A DNA stretch of 64,000 nt from Rhea pennata (Eukaryota; Chordata; Aves; Rheiformes; Rheidae), in NCBI RefSeq assembly GCF_028389875.1, contig NC_084702.1, positions 56,616,053 to 56,680,052 of the forward strand, read 5' to 3'. Numbering within the stretch: the stretch's first letter is position 1; each line of letters begins with the position of its first letter. The notes under the pieces are model-generated. The model ran no database searches. It saw only the letters and a program-made list of their open reading frames with translations, and was not told the origin of the DNA. The position numbers were made by a program, and so were the translations under genes. Positions 1 through 11,775 of this stretch are shown piece after piece.

Positions 1-3000
1 AAAGTAATAGATGGCTTGTAGTGGTTAGATACATCTGCTTCAGAGGCATGATAAGAAAGGATTGTATAGCTAGACTATGTTTATACATAAAATTTATAAC
101 TTCATTTTAAGGTTAACAAAGGCTTTCTAGGCTATTTTCCAGGTAATGGTACATTCCTATACAATTTGATGTTGCCCCACTAGCTAGTAATGAATGGTTG
201 CTCACAGAGGGAGAAATGAGGCTGAGAGAAAGAGAATGGAGTAGATGGTGACTCAGGTAAGTATCTCCAGCAAAATACTTCAATTTCTGTCCTAGGACAG
301 TATTACAGGAGAAATGACCACTGCAGGAACAAGAAGAGTTCAATGACCTGGACATTTCAACGCAAGATTTCATTCATGTGTTTCGAAAAGAAGTATACAG
401 TCTTGTCCAAAATGCAACTCATAAGAGAATGAGATCAGGATACACTTCAGTTTGGGCAGCCTTTGAAATGGAACATGTTTAAGAGGATGTGTACAGAGTT
501 AAACACTGAAATTAGGTGATAAAAGCCCCCTCTGTGCTGTTCTGTTTTCTGTGGGGTCACAGCAGTAAAAACAGACTTGAAAATGTGAACAAGAACCAAC
601 AAAGAAGGTAAGTATGCTTGCTATAACAAGATAAATCAATCAGCCACCCAGATATAGAAAAAGAACACAAATGAAATGATGATGTCAAAAACCTCATTAA
701 AACTTAACAAGAAGTACTGGTTCAAATATAAGTCACTTGTAAGCTCTTTAGTATATATGTATGTGTGTATAAATATACATATGTGCACACACTTTAATTT
801 AAGCTCTTTAGCGTAACATAAGCTTTTCGGTATGTATCTGTTCTTCTGAGCCTTGTCCTGTTCCCTGTTGCTTCCAGTCACACCTTTTGCCACTTTAGGG
901 GTACAACACTGATTCAAAACACGTGCATCCCAAGAACAGCGTGAGTCTGGGAGAAATAAATAATGACAGGATGTGGGTGGGAGGCTGACTTGCCTTTCCC
1001 AGTGCAATAATTATTTGTGAGAAAATATTCCCCACATGCGTTGTAGCAAATGTTGGAAACCAGATGCCCCGAGTATGAGATCCTCCTACTTAAATTGAGC
1101 AGTATTGTGGCTTAGCCTGCCGCATTATAGGCTGTTCTGGCTTAAAGGCAGCCTGTGCAAATATTGCCTAAGGAAGAGACCGAGAGAAAATCCTGCTGAT
1201 CCAAGAAGCCCGAACTCCCTGGCAGTGGAGGAAGAAAGCCACTGACCTATATCAAGGGCTGACTTGTTCCCCTTGTCACAAAGGGCAGAGCTCTGGTTAG
1301 TTCTTTGCGAGGCAGAGAATAGAATCGAGATTTTCTGCTTGTGGTCTTGCTGTGCCATCTGCATGGAGGAGAGGACAAATAGTCCCACAGAACCAACCTC
1401 CTCCCAGCTGGGTGCTACCGGTACATTACCCTAAATGAAGCTACAGGAATCACTTATATTTGGTTGGCTCATTTTGCAGCTTCAAAAGGCGAGGAACAAC
1501 CTCCTGTTATGTCAGCAGCCTCCAGTGAAGTCAGATGCATTATTCATTTTTTAAGGTTAGCAATTCTTGAATGCTTGAGCAAAGATGGCAGAATTTGGTC
1601 CTAAATAGTATTTGTGCTATACCATGTGAAAAAGCTGTTCTTCTGCTTCTGGCAGCCATTGATTTTGCAGCATAGCTTTCATATTGAAATATGCAGTAGA
1701 AAGGCACAGCTGAAGTAGTGTGCAAGGGGCAAATACCTAAGACGAGAGTGACACTAAAATGTGGTACTAGATTGGGTGAGTCAGAACACAAGCTGCTTTC
1801 AAGTTTTTTGTTGAATTAGGGTGAGGAGCCAAGAGTACTTGAAGGAGTTTCATAAAATCAACACAGCCCAACTTTTATTGGTGGTGGCAGATGGTACAAC
1901 AGGGCCCAATGGCCACAGATTACTGCTTTGGATATTCAGATTGGATATTAGGTTAAGTTTCATCCCTGGGATGGTAACACACTAGACCAAGTTACTGAGC
2001 TTATGGAGTCTCTGTCATTGGAGATTTTCAAGGTTTGCCTAGACAAAGCCATGGCTGATCTGCTCTGGTGCTGGTGATTGTACTGCTTTGAGCAGGATGT
2101 TGGGCTAGGCATCTCCAAAGGTGCCTTGCAGCCACCACTTCCATAATTCTGCAAGTTTCAGTGGATGAAGTCTGGTCATGAATGAGGAAGGCACCAATCT
2201 TCACTATCTCTAGTTACGCTGTAGTCCTAGTCCCTCAGTCACGCAGGGCAGGAGGGTGGGTGGTATTTGTTATTTGTCTGTCCTGGTGCTGCACTTGCAT
2301 TTCCTGCCAGTGGAAATAACATGCAGGAGGAGACTGATGGAGGAATGGTGGCTGCTAACACGTAATGGAGTCTTGCTCTGATACAGAAATGTTCACAGGC
2401 CATGTTGACTTCAGTTATCTTGGTTATGTATTAGATATCACATAAAAACAGATTGTGCTGGAGTTTTGGTTGGAGGGTTAAAAATAATCAATTGATAACC
2501 ATGAATTTTGAGTAGCCCTGCAATCCCCCCCGGGACCTGCCCTCAGAAGAGTTAAGAGAGCTCTGCTCTCACTAGAGCCACTGGCAGGATTTCACTAGCC
2601 AGGGAGGGAAAAGGTGACACAGCAGTTTTGGACAGATCTCTTAATAAAAAAGTTCAGTGCAGTTGTTCCCAGTATACATATAATCCACCAGCATGGCAGA
2701 AAGAGTTGCTCCACTAGCTGGAGTGAAAGTAGCTACTGAAAGGGACTATATAAACTATATTGCTGTGTAATTTATTGAGCTGAAGTTCTGGAGGTGATTG
2801 AAAAAAAACTTTTCTTTTATCCTGAGGATGGCAGCTCTGAGAGTTTATACCTGTTGTCTGGAAGTTGTGCCTCCTGTAGGCTCCTCTTAGTTAATCAAAT
2901 TTACAGTATTCATCAGCCAGAGGATAGATAGAATACATAGAGAAACAAGAGGAATTTATGCTTATGTATTGATTCAGCCATATTTTTCTTTATAGTTGTG

Positions 3001-5596
3001 GATGAAACTGTTACTGAACAAATGGCAAAAAAATCAGGATTTTTACATTTATTTTGGTTAATATTTCTGAGTAGTAGGTATAAGCACTAGTGAGTAACAG
3101 ACAAGACATAGCTCTACATGGCTGTAGCTACATAAGAGACACTCTCCATCCATATGCTTTTTCTTAGCATCTGCGAGCACACAGACTATGCCCAAGACCT
3201 GAGTGGGAGAGCTGTGCTGCAGCTGATACCAACCATCTCCTTCCCCCACACGCTGCGTATGGTCTGGTTACATCTCTGGGCTTCCTGGAGTCCAGAGATT
3301 CCTTCTGCATAAAGGCAGGCAGCGATTCGCTATCCCCAAATGCAGAAGAGTTGCAGAGGGCAACTCTAACCCTCCCCAACTCTGCAAGGGAATAAGTTCC
3401 TCTTGTTGCAAGGCAGCAATTTTGGGCTGCTTTGTAGCAGGACCTTTTCTCCAATTAACCTCTCTCTCCTATGTGAATTCCTCACCTCCCTGTTGGCACT
3501 CATGACTACATGCTGGATGTGGAGATGTAAGCCCTGGATGCAGTGTTGTGCATGTCAGCAGAGAACACTAACCAGAAGAGCCTGCCTACTGCCTGGAGAG
3601 CTGTGCTTTACCTACAGGCACCTTCTCATAATGCTGGGATCCAGCATCTTCGTATAAATCCCCTTCTCTCACCTTTCTCCCAGAGCAAGTCTTTCTTAAG
3701 AGACCCCCCCCCCTTGAGTGCAAAGACTTTTCAGGGTAGCTTAAACAAAAGAAGCATTGTGTCTGGAGACAAAGGAGGCAGAGGTGGCTGAGATGAACTG
3801 TGGCACTTAAAATTATGGGTGCCTAGGTATTTTCAGAAATAAAAATGATGGCCATCTCATTCTCTCTCCCTCAGACTAGAATAAAAGAGAGACATAGCTG
3901 CGATTGTGTACCATGTTGCTGTTTGTTCAGCTGTGCGTTTGTGTTCTCTGGACACATATCTGCAGCAGGTGGAAGGCGTTATTGAAGGAAAGCAAACCCA
4001 AAGCAAGGAGTTTTCCATTTCATGTGGCTGTTGGGAAAACTGCAGTCATTCTTAGTTCCCAGTGTTCTCTTCAAAGGACTTTGCCTCTTCAATTCGTTTC
4101 ACTTGGACTGGCAAAAATCAAGCCAGATCTGTTTATTTGTTAACACTAATTTCAGACACACTGTTTTTTTGAAAGAGATCTTCTGGTTTCTTCCTGAGGA
4201 CAACTGTGCTGCAGCAGGAACTTCATTCAACACAAGCCAAATTTTTAGGCTTATTCATACATCTGACAGTAAAGATAGATACCTCAAGGGATTTGCAACT
4301 AACTCATTTAAAAGCCTGTCTTAGGTACCTAAGTATCTTTGAAAACTGTCTGCCAGAGCCTAGGCATGAAGACTCACTGCTGTAGAAGTGCAGGGAGATA
4401 GATTAGAAGGAGCTTTGTTGTAGAGAGGGGAGGAGTTATTTTATACCCATTTTTTTTGTTGTTGTGATTGTTTTCTGATTTTGATGTTCAGGCCCCCAGA
4501 TGGGCATATTTGTAAAAGGTCAAGTGATAAGAAATATTTGGTGTGTTTCACCCACAGCACTCTGCTCTGCCTTGTGAATATTTCAGTGACCTATTTAGAG
4601 CAAGCAGCATTTATTGAACAGAGCAGTCAAATGCACAGGGAAACAGAAGCCCGGTTGTCCTTGTGACAATTATACGTCTGTCTCTATATGTGTAATCCAT
4701 CCTCTGAGCCTGATAAACAAGAGCCTGTGCATGGGTTTTGAAAGGAAGGTGACCATCACCTTCTGTGATCTGAATACCTTCTTGCTTCAGCTAGCCTGTA
4801 AAGTAGGTAAGTCTTAGCCTTTGCACTGTTAACTTTGTTCATGACTCCAGTTGTACCTTGAATTTCATTCTGGCTTTTTAAGCTTTCTCCTGGTGCTTAG
4901 TCAAAACAATGTTTTGAGCTAGGGCTCCTTAGTAGCTTTTCCATCTTTTTCAGTTTTAGTGGTACTTCCCTATCTACCTTTTTACTGCATGCTTGATGAC
5001 ACCAGCCCACTGGGTTCCCCAGCTCACACTTGTTTATTCCAGGTGACTTACAGAAAAAAAGTCTGCCCAAACAGCAGGATCCAATACAGTAAAAGCTGAT
5101 GCTCCAGTACTTACGTCTCTCTACTGTTGGTGACTTTCCTCCAACTGCTTAGGAAACTGGGGTGCTAGGGTGGAACTTTCTATATAAATGTGCATCCATT
5201 TTAGTTACTGTTATCATTTTCTTGGAGGAACTTTTGGATGAACAGGTATGAGGCTGTGCGCTGCCAGAGCATTCTTCATTTTGCCCATGTTTTCAGCTGT
5301 AGGTACAGAAGGTTTCCTTTTATAGTAGCTTTGCAAATTGGATGCATGATAGAATGCTTTTTTAATTAAAGCCCCTTTACTTTTTAGAAGTAATTGGTAA
5401 TGACTTCAGGGCAATGTTTTATTTTAATAACAATGTAGCCTTTTTCACACACATTTGATAGGACCAATCAGCTGAAAATCCATTTTTTCAGTTCTGATAA
5501 CAATTTCTGTCTTCAGATGCCTTCCATCCCCTCCCCAAGCCTGGACTTCTGCTTGGTTTCTATGTAATGTCCCTGATTCTTATTCTTTACATGCAG
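1..5596. other. Upstream region of S100Z, no recognisable gene
   Basis: Only short open frames with no recognisable domain occur here, on either strand. The one notable simple tract is a run of ten C at 3704-3713. Mammalian S100Z has untranslated 5' exons, so part of this stretch could be S100Z 5' intron and leader exons, but none can be placed from sequence alone. The acceptor that opens the first coding exon ends at 5596. Confidence 0.5.
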
Positions 5597-5754
5597 CTAT
5601 TCCACTTGCTGCTATGTCCACACCGCTGGAAGACGCTATGGACACCTTGATCAGGATCTTTCATCATTACTCTGGCAAAGAAGGAGACAGATACAAGCTC
5701 AATAAAGGAGAACTCAAAGAGCTCCTCACCAGTGAGCTCACTGACTTCCTTTCA
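5597..5754 (+). CDS. S100Z: S100Z first coding exon
   Basis: The acceptor is ...ACATGCAG ending at 5596 and the donor is GTAAGA at 5755. The exon has 17 nt of 5' UTR, then the ATG at 5614 and 47 codons that cover helix 1 and the pseudo EF-hand. It is followed by a 1256-bp intron (5755-7010) in which I see nothing but unique sequence. Confidence 0.92.
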
Positions 5755-7181
5755 GTAAGATGCAGCTACTGAATTTCTTCACTTAATGTTTAATGAGTGG
5801 GATAAGCAGCTATTGAAAGGTTCAGGAATAGCATTTCCTTATGCAATGCACACTCTGCCACAGCTTCTCAGATGACAGTTGTCTCTGTGGATCCAGAGAG
5901 AAGGAGATGTGATCAAGTGTCCCATTTGAAAAAAAGTGTTTTAAAGCAGTGGTATGGCTTCTTTCTGATGGTCTGCCATCTGCTATGAGCAGCACAACAA
6001 GGTACTCTGCAGTGTGCTTTTGAAGAGAAGTGCCAAAAGCAGCCTAAAAGTTGTAGCAGAACTGATTGTATTAAATCAGGCTTTAATCCATTTTCTTAAT
6101 TACACAGGATAGATAAGTCCTTGCAAGAATGAAATCCAGCAACTGGTTCTCGGGAGACAAGAAAGAAGTTTGAGAATAATGGCCAGGCAGTGTGTGGAAT
6201 CTAAGGTTTATTATATTCTATGAGGCCTTATAAAAGTATTATACACAGTTGTTACACAGGTTTATGGGAAACCGCAAAGTCAGTGCAGCTTCTTACCTGC
6301 CCTGCAGAGAGCTATTAAGAAAGTCCTTCTACTGATAAGCTGCTGATATGAATATCTCTTTGCATATTTCTTATGTTCTTCATTACACAGCATTGATGTT
6401 TTACGGAATAATGACCTGACACATAACTGTTTTTCTATAGCCTATTAATTGTAAGAATTTGAGTGGTTCCTATGACCATCAGCAAGATTTTTTATATATT
6501 GTATCCCTTTTCTTGAATTGGATTTTCTTTTAATCTTGACTCTTGATTTATTATGGCATTTGCTGTTCTTACTCCCACTGAATTGGATGTTATTTGCTAA
6601 ACAGAGATCTTCTGAACATGACAGATGGAGGTAATATGACCACTTGAATAGCCTCTTGAAAATCTAAACACTGTTTGTTATGGCTGATATGGAGAAATGT
6701 ACATTATAGCTCAAACTTGCCAAAAGAGTCAGCACTCAACATCTCCTGAAACCTGCCTGATTCATTTCAGTGGCTATTTAGTACCTGGATTCTTTCTAAG
6801 AACTGTCTTTTTGTTGCTGTGGACTTTTGTGACTCCAGACTTGTGTTTTTAGTGCTGTGAATAGTGATATATTAGTAATAAAATGCATATTTCACACAAC
6901 CTTTTGTTTAGTAGCACCTGGGCTTGTGACATATCACTGGAGTGCGCTGTCAGGTGTGTTAGAACTGCTCACAGGTCTGCACAGCTAAGTTGCTTTTTTT
7001 TTCTCTTTAGGGCCAAAAGGATCCCCATCTGATTGATAAGATTATGAAAGATCTGGACTCCAATAAAGACAATGAAGTGGATTTTAATGAATTTGTGATG
7101 CTGGTTGCTGCCTTGACTGTGGCATGCAATGATTTTTTTGAAGAACAGCTAAAAAAGAGGACATTTAGAAATGCTCAGTAG
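5614..7181 (+). CDS. S100Z: S100Z, S100 calcium-binding protein Z (two coding exons)
   Basis: Coding parts are 5614-5754 and 7011-7181, joined in phase 0 to give 103 residues; the human protein has 99. The first part carries the S100-type pseudo EF-hand (residues about 20-33, [14 protein letters not shown]). The second carries a canonical 12-residue EF-hand loop (about 63-74, [12 protein letters not shown]) with acidic residues at the calcium-binding positions, followed by the typical hydrophobic helix [12 protein letters not shown]. This intron position between the two EF-hands is standard for the family. S100 proteins form homodimers that expose a target-binding surface when calcium binds; the role of S100Z itself is poorly known. 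The start was chosen because [20 protein letters not shown] aligns with the family N terminus. The C terminus (RTFRNAQ) is a few residues longer than in mammals. Immediate synteny with CRHBP supports S100Z over other S100 paralogues. Confidence 0.94.
7011..7181 (+). CDS. S100Z: S100Z last coding exon
   Basis: A strong polypyrimidine tract and TTCTCTTTAG precede 7011. The exon encodes 56 residues with the canonical EF-hand and helix 4, and the TAG stop is at 7179-7181. The 3' UTR continues downstream. Confidence 0.93.
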   Translation, partial: GQKDPHLIDKIMKDLDSNKDNEVDFNEFVMLVAALTVACNDFFEEQLKKRTFRNAQ

Positions 7182-8360
7182 AATCAATCTCCCAGCCACA
7201 AATCTAATTGAAACATGCCTAGTTAGGTAGCACACATCAGCGTTTTGTGAATGCAAACCATCATCTGTCAAACTGTTCCTGCTGTAAAATCCATACGGAT
7301 CAGATCAGCAGCTGGTGTAAGCTGGACAAAAGCCAGCTTATCTCTCACTATTTGAGATCTGGCTTTTAATACTTCCAGTCTTTTGCTTCTGCCTCTGTAA
7401 CACGCATTCATCAGTTCCCCAAATCAAGGGCTTGGGTGACAGATCGTTTGAGAGGTGTCCTGTGTTAAGCCTTACGGTATTTTGATATTGGTGTGAAGTA
7501 AAAGGAACAGGAATGTTACTTACATACATTCTGAATGGGAAAATTTGGAAAGAAACAAAACTCTCAGTTTGTTTTTCAATCCTTCTGTAACAAACTAATG
7601 TTTTTGCAGATCCAAAAGAACTGTTTGTTTTTTAATCAGCTCTGCTTATTCTAGGCCCCTTTTTAGACACTGCTCCTTGTCTCCCCACACTCTCATATTT
7701 CAGATACAGTCACAACCACCTCCTGCCTGCCTGAGCAGACTTACCATTTGCCATTGTTATGGGTTCATTTTCCCCACATCCCCCAGCTTTAATTGGGCTG
7801 TGTTTGCGTTGCTGCATCCCAATAGTCCATCCCTTCACTCAGCATAAATGAATTTATTCATATGACAAATTATTCAAAAACAGAGGATTGAGTCAGCGAA
7901 CTGGTCTGAGGGCTGATGGAAGAACTAGGTCTTTAGGAGAGATGTAAATGCCTTTTGTTTGCACTATTCTGGCACCCTTAAGAGAAGGACTCTTAGAGGA
8001 CAAATTGTGGGGGTTTTAATGACAGCATCTCAGTGTACAGCTTTATAATGTGAGTCATCATATGTAACAATGATGTCATCTCATGCTGATCCAACTCACT
8101 GCGTGGTCAAAACTATTGCTGAGTGCAATGCAAAGGGAGCAGTGGGACCCCATGGCCAGGCATGGAGTAAGTAGGACAGCCCCTTTCAGTGTTAACCTGC
8201 CCTTGGATTGAATGATGAATACTTGCAGACCAAATCCTCAGGGGAAGGGCATCGGGTGATGGGGCACATGGCTTTTTTCTCTCACAGAGCTCTGTCATTG
8301 TTCACTGTTGTTTTGTTGGTAACTTCAAACTATAATAAAAGGCATCTGGATTAAGTGAAG
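7182..8360 (+). other. S100Z: Probable S100Z 3' UTR
   Basis: Non-coding sequence follows the S100Z stop. I saw no AATAAA until 8334, so the 3' UTR may be about 1.1 kb. The end is inferred; a shorter 3' UTR using a variant signal is possible. Confidence 0.45.
8334..8339 (+). terminator. S100Z: Candidate S100Z poly(A) signal (AATAAA)
   Basis: This is the first consensus AATAAA after the stop codon, in the context TATAATAAAAGG. A second one lies at 8574-8579. No cleavage-site evidence is available. Confidence 0.4.
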
Positions 8361-11300
8361 ATTTTCTGTTTGTGCAAGAGAGGGGGGAAAAAAGAACAAA
8401 AAAAAGCCCTCAGTGAAATCATACCTTGCTAGACAATATTTGAAGAATGCAGTTCACTTATCTCTCCTCCCCAACCTCCTGAAAATCATTCAGTAAAGAC
8501 TATAATATCTGTATGATATCATATGTAATTAAAATGATGTAATTTATTATAAGAAGGGGATTCTATAAGGCATAATAAATATAACAGGAGGCAAACGTCA
8601 TCCCTGAAAAGAAGCCAGCACCTGATGAAGTTATCCTGGAACAAAGGGACTTTGGGATGGTGACAGAGCCAGAAAGTACTACCTCTTTTTATAGTGTATT
8701 TAACTCTCCAATAACTGAATTATACAGGATCATGAAAGATCTTATAGGGAAACTCTACGAAAGAATGTTATAGTAAAACTGATAGTGATTGCACAGCTTT
8801 TTACTGTGATGTCATTGCATTTGTGGGAGCAGGATGACAGGAGAATCAGCCAGAAAAAGCAAGACTACTTTTATGATACCCTATGGGTCCTGCAGACTGT
8901 TTCTGGTCTCTCAGCCTTTCCCATTCTTATACAGGGAAGGGAGAGGAAACTAGTCTAAAGCTTTAGCGCAAAGCTAAAAGGGAAATTTTTTCCCAGTAAG
9001 ACCAGTTTATCCATTAAAACTTTTGAGCAAGAGACTTTTTGGAAACAAGCTTGAGATACCTTATAAATCTGCTGCTGTTCCCTGATGAGACACTGGGCAG
9101 GTAACAGCCCGTGTGCTAAGCCCCAGCTGGCGGTGGTGCGAGGCTGGGGTTGGGCAGGGAGAGCGGCTGCACTGATGGAGAGGGTCAGTGGAGGCATCTC
9201 ATCAGCTGAATTTACTAGGGATTCAGCGCAGCCTAATTCCTGTGCGGAAGGGGCTTACTTGCGCATGGGCTGTGTGTGATTCAGAGTAGAATGACTCAAA
9301 CGATCTTTATCCCAACAAAAGTTTTATGAAACCTCATAAATCACTTTTTTTTTGGCTTGGCCGATTAAGTTTTTCTTGTTGCCATTTTACCTATGGAGAC
9401 AATTGTTAAACTCTTACCTGCTGTAAAGAAGAACCCTTTTTACACAAAGACAAAGCAGAAAAGCAGAAAATGTTCCAAAGCACATCCAGAGGCTAGAAAA
9501 CAAAAAGCTCTGGCATGGTTTGGTGTCCTGGGGGTAAGGGACTTGCCATCCTAATGCTGGGCTAGCTGTGGGCTGACTCACTACACTGGTGTGGATTTAC
9601 CTTAGCTTCCGTTCCTCTCCTACAAGAGCCAGTTGGTGCTGCATTAATAGACACCAGTTCTAGGGAAGTTACCTGAAATCTTTCTGTTCTGGAGATGATC
9701 ACCTGAACTTTTTGAATTGCCTCAGAACTTTTTTTCTGAAAGCAAACCTCAGGAAAGAGAACTGCACGGCAGCCATTCACACCGGCTATGCGACACGGCG
9801 TGTGCACGGCCAGCTGATCTGTTACTGCTGCTACTTGGAGCATTTTGCTTTTAGCTTCCCTCAAAAGGAAAAACTCTTGATTTTAAAACAGAGGCGTTAC
9901 TAGTTTCTCATTATTTACTGATGTTTTTCTTGCTGACTTCAAGTTTTCCTGAAGTTCATGAATCTAGGAGCCACTTTAAGTTTTAATGAAGAGGAGGCTT
10001 GCTGCATGGCTTTGTCCAGAGTCCTTCAGCTTTAGGAAAGGGGTATAATTACAAGCATTTTTTCATTTGTCTTATCAGACTGTCTGGAAACACAATAGAA
10101 AATTGAACACCACAGTATGACCTAATATTTTCAAGTTGCATTTGAAGACCAATAAAAATACAGTGATGCAAGACAAGATCGTTTCTAGCTGTGGTGAAGT
10201 TGTTTTACCTGACATCTAAAAAGCAGATTTTAAGAAGATAAATGATATTATCTTGAAAACTTCAGCCTTTGCCATTTGCTTTTATTTCAGTTCAAAGGAA
10301 ACTGTAAGTGCCTGTGAAACTGGATACATGAAGCTTGATGCACTATCCGTAAATAAATTTATAACCTCTTCAGATTTGGTGTCCAACTACAGACCTCAAA
10401 GAGACCACTGTGATGATGAATGCTTTGTAATGAAGCAATCCCTCCAAGTTCTGACTTAGCAGCCGGGTTGACTGGAAGGCACCAGGTTTTTGGCTCTACA
10501 GCAGTGTAGGGGATGTCCAGGTGTGCAAGGGCAAGTGGGATAATCATCATCCTACAAGAGCAGCTCCAGCTAGAAGGGTGAGAAACTTGATGCTGACTGG
10601 AGTTGGAGGAGGAGCAAGAGCAGAGATACTAGATTTTCCAGACAAGCACTAGCAGATCTTTTTCGTTACATAGCTGATATTTTGAGCAGTCAGAACTTTC
10701 ATTAATTGCTTTCCATCAAACGTCATTAAAGAAAGAATTGAAAGTTATTGCTTATCACTATTTATGGTTACAGATATGAATCTGGTGTTGCACTTGAAGG
10801 GACACCTTGAACATATGGAGTTATCTGCGTTTATCTGCACACAGTTGCCAAGGAAAGCCAGCATCTCCAAAGCTCATCACAACTATTGGACACCTGCAGA
10901 CTAGTGCATGCAGTGAGGCTGACAGAGGCCAGAGCTGCTCAGTCTGGCACAGCAGTAGAGCAGTTTCATATGCCTAGTCTAGCACATGCACACTTATTTG
11001 GTCTAGGAAATCTGGAAGGGAAAATCCCAGAGGTTATTGTTTCGTAACTTCTCAGCCTTGGCTTCCCCACACATAGGCATGCAAACTCCTGGGACTGTCT
11101 GTACTGTAACTGCTCTTTTCAAACCAGCACACCCTTAATTTTCCAAAGCAGGTATCTCCTTCTGAGGAAAAGGCTCCAGGGTCTCTCTCAGCGCATTCTG
11201 CTTGCCAGACACTACTCTTGGTTTATTGCACACAGCAGTGTGAAGGGTGCGTACGGTCTATGTGGGATGGACTGTACCGTCTCATAAGCCAGCGCATTTA

Positions 11301-11629
11301 TCTCAAGGAAGCATGACTTCATGGCATCCTAAGCTGATAGGGAGTTAATGCTCTGCTAGACAGACCAGAATAAGAGTGGGAATAGCTCCTTTGTAGGGGT
11401 GCAGATTAGCCCAGGTCAGTGATCTGTCCAGTGCAGAGCCCCTGTCCAGGACAAGTGTTGCAGAATCTGGGCTACAGCATAATGCAGAGAGTGGCCAGGA
11501 GGAAACTGCTCTTGGACACAGCCCAGAGCCCATAGTCCCAGCTCAGCACCACGCCGAAAGCATTCAGCTCCTCTCAGATTTCAACCTCTAAAAACTTGGC
11601 TAGAGGGTCAATCACAAAACCTGTCTCTG

Positions 11630-11775
11630 AAATCAGATTAATCTATATAAAGGCTTTTGACTGACAGGAATATTTGTTAGACTGTGATGTGACGTCACGT
11701 GCATGTCTAACAAGGGTTTTGATTGACAGGCTAGCAATTAATAAATGTGTCTTTAGGGATAATTAAGTCTGTTGA
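11630..11775. promoter_or_regulatory. Candidate enhancer or conserved element with CRE palindrome
   Basis: A perfect CRE (TGACGTCA, 11690-11697) overlaps an E-box (CACGTG, 11696-11701). It sits exactly at the centre of a pair of 9-bp inverted arms: TTGTTAGAC at 11674-11682 and GTCTAACAA at 11705-11713. Outside these lie two copies of a PBX/MEIS-like motif in direct orientation, TGACTGACAG at 11658-11667 and TGATTGACAG at 11720-11729, followed by TAATTAAG-type homeodomain motifs. The regulatory role is inferred from motif density; no conservation data were available. Confidence 0.35.

Noticed and set aside
3164-3454. A 96-codon minus-strand frame upstream of S100Z
   Set aside because: No domain, no splice or promoter context, and length within chance.
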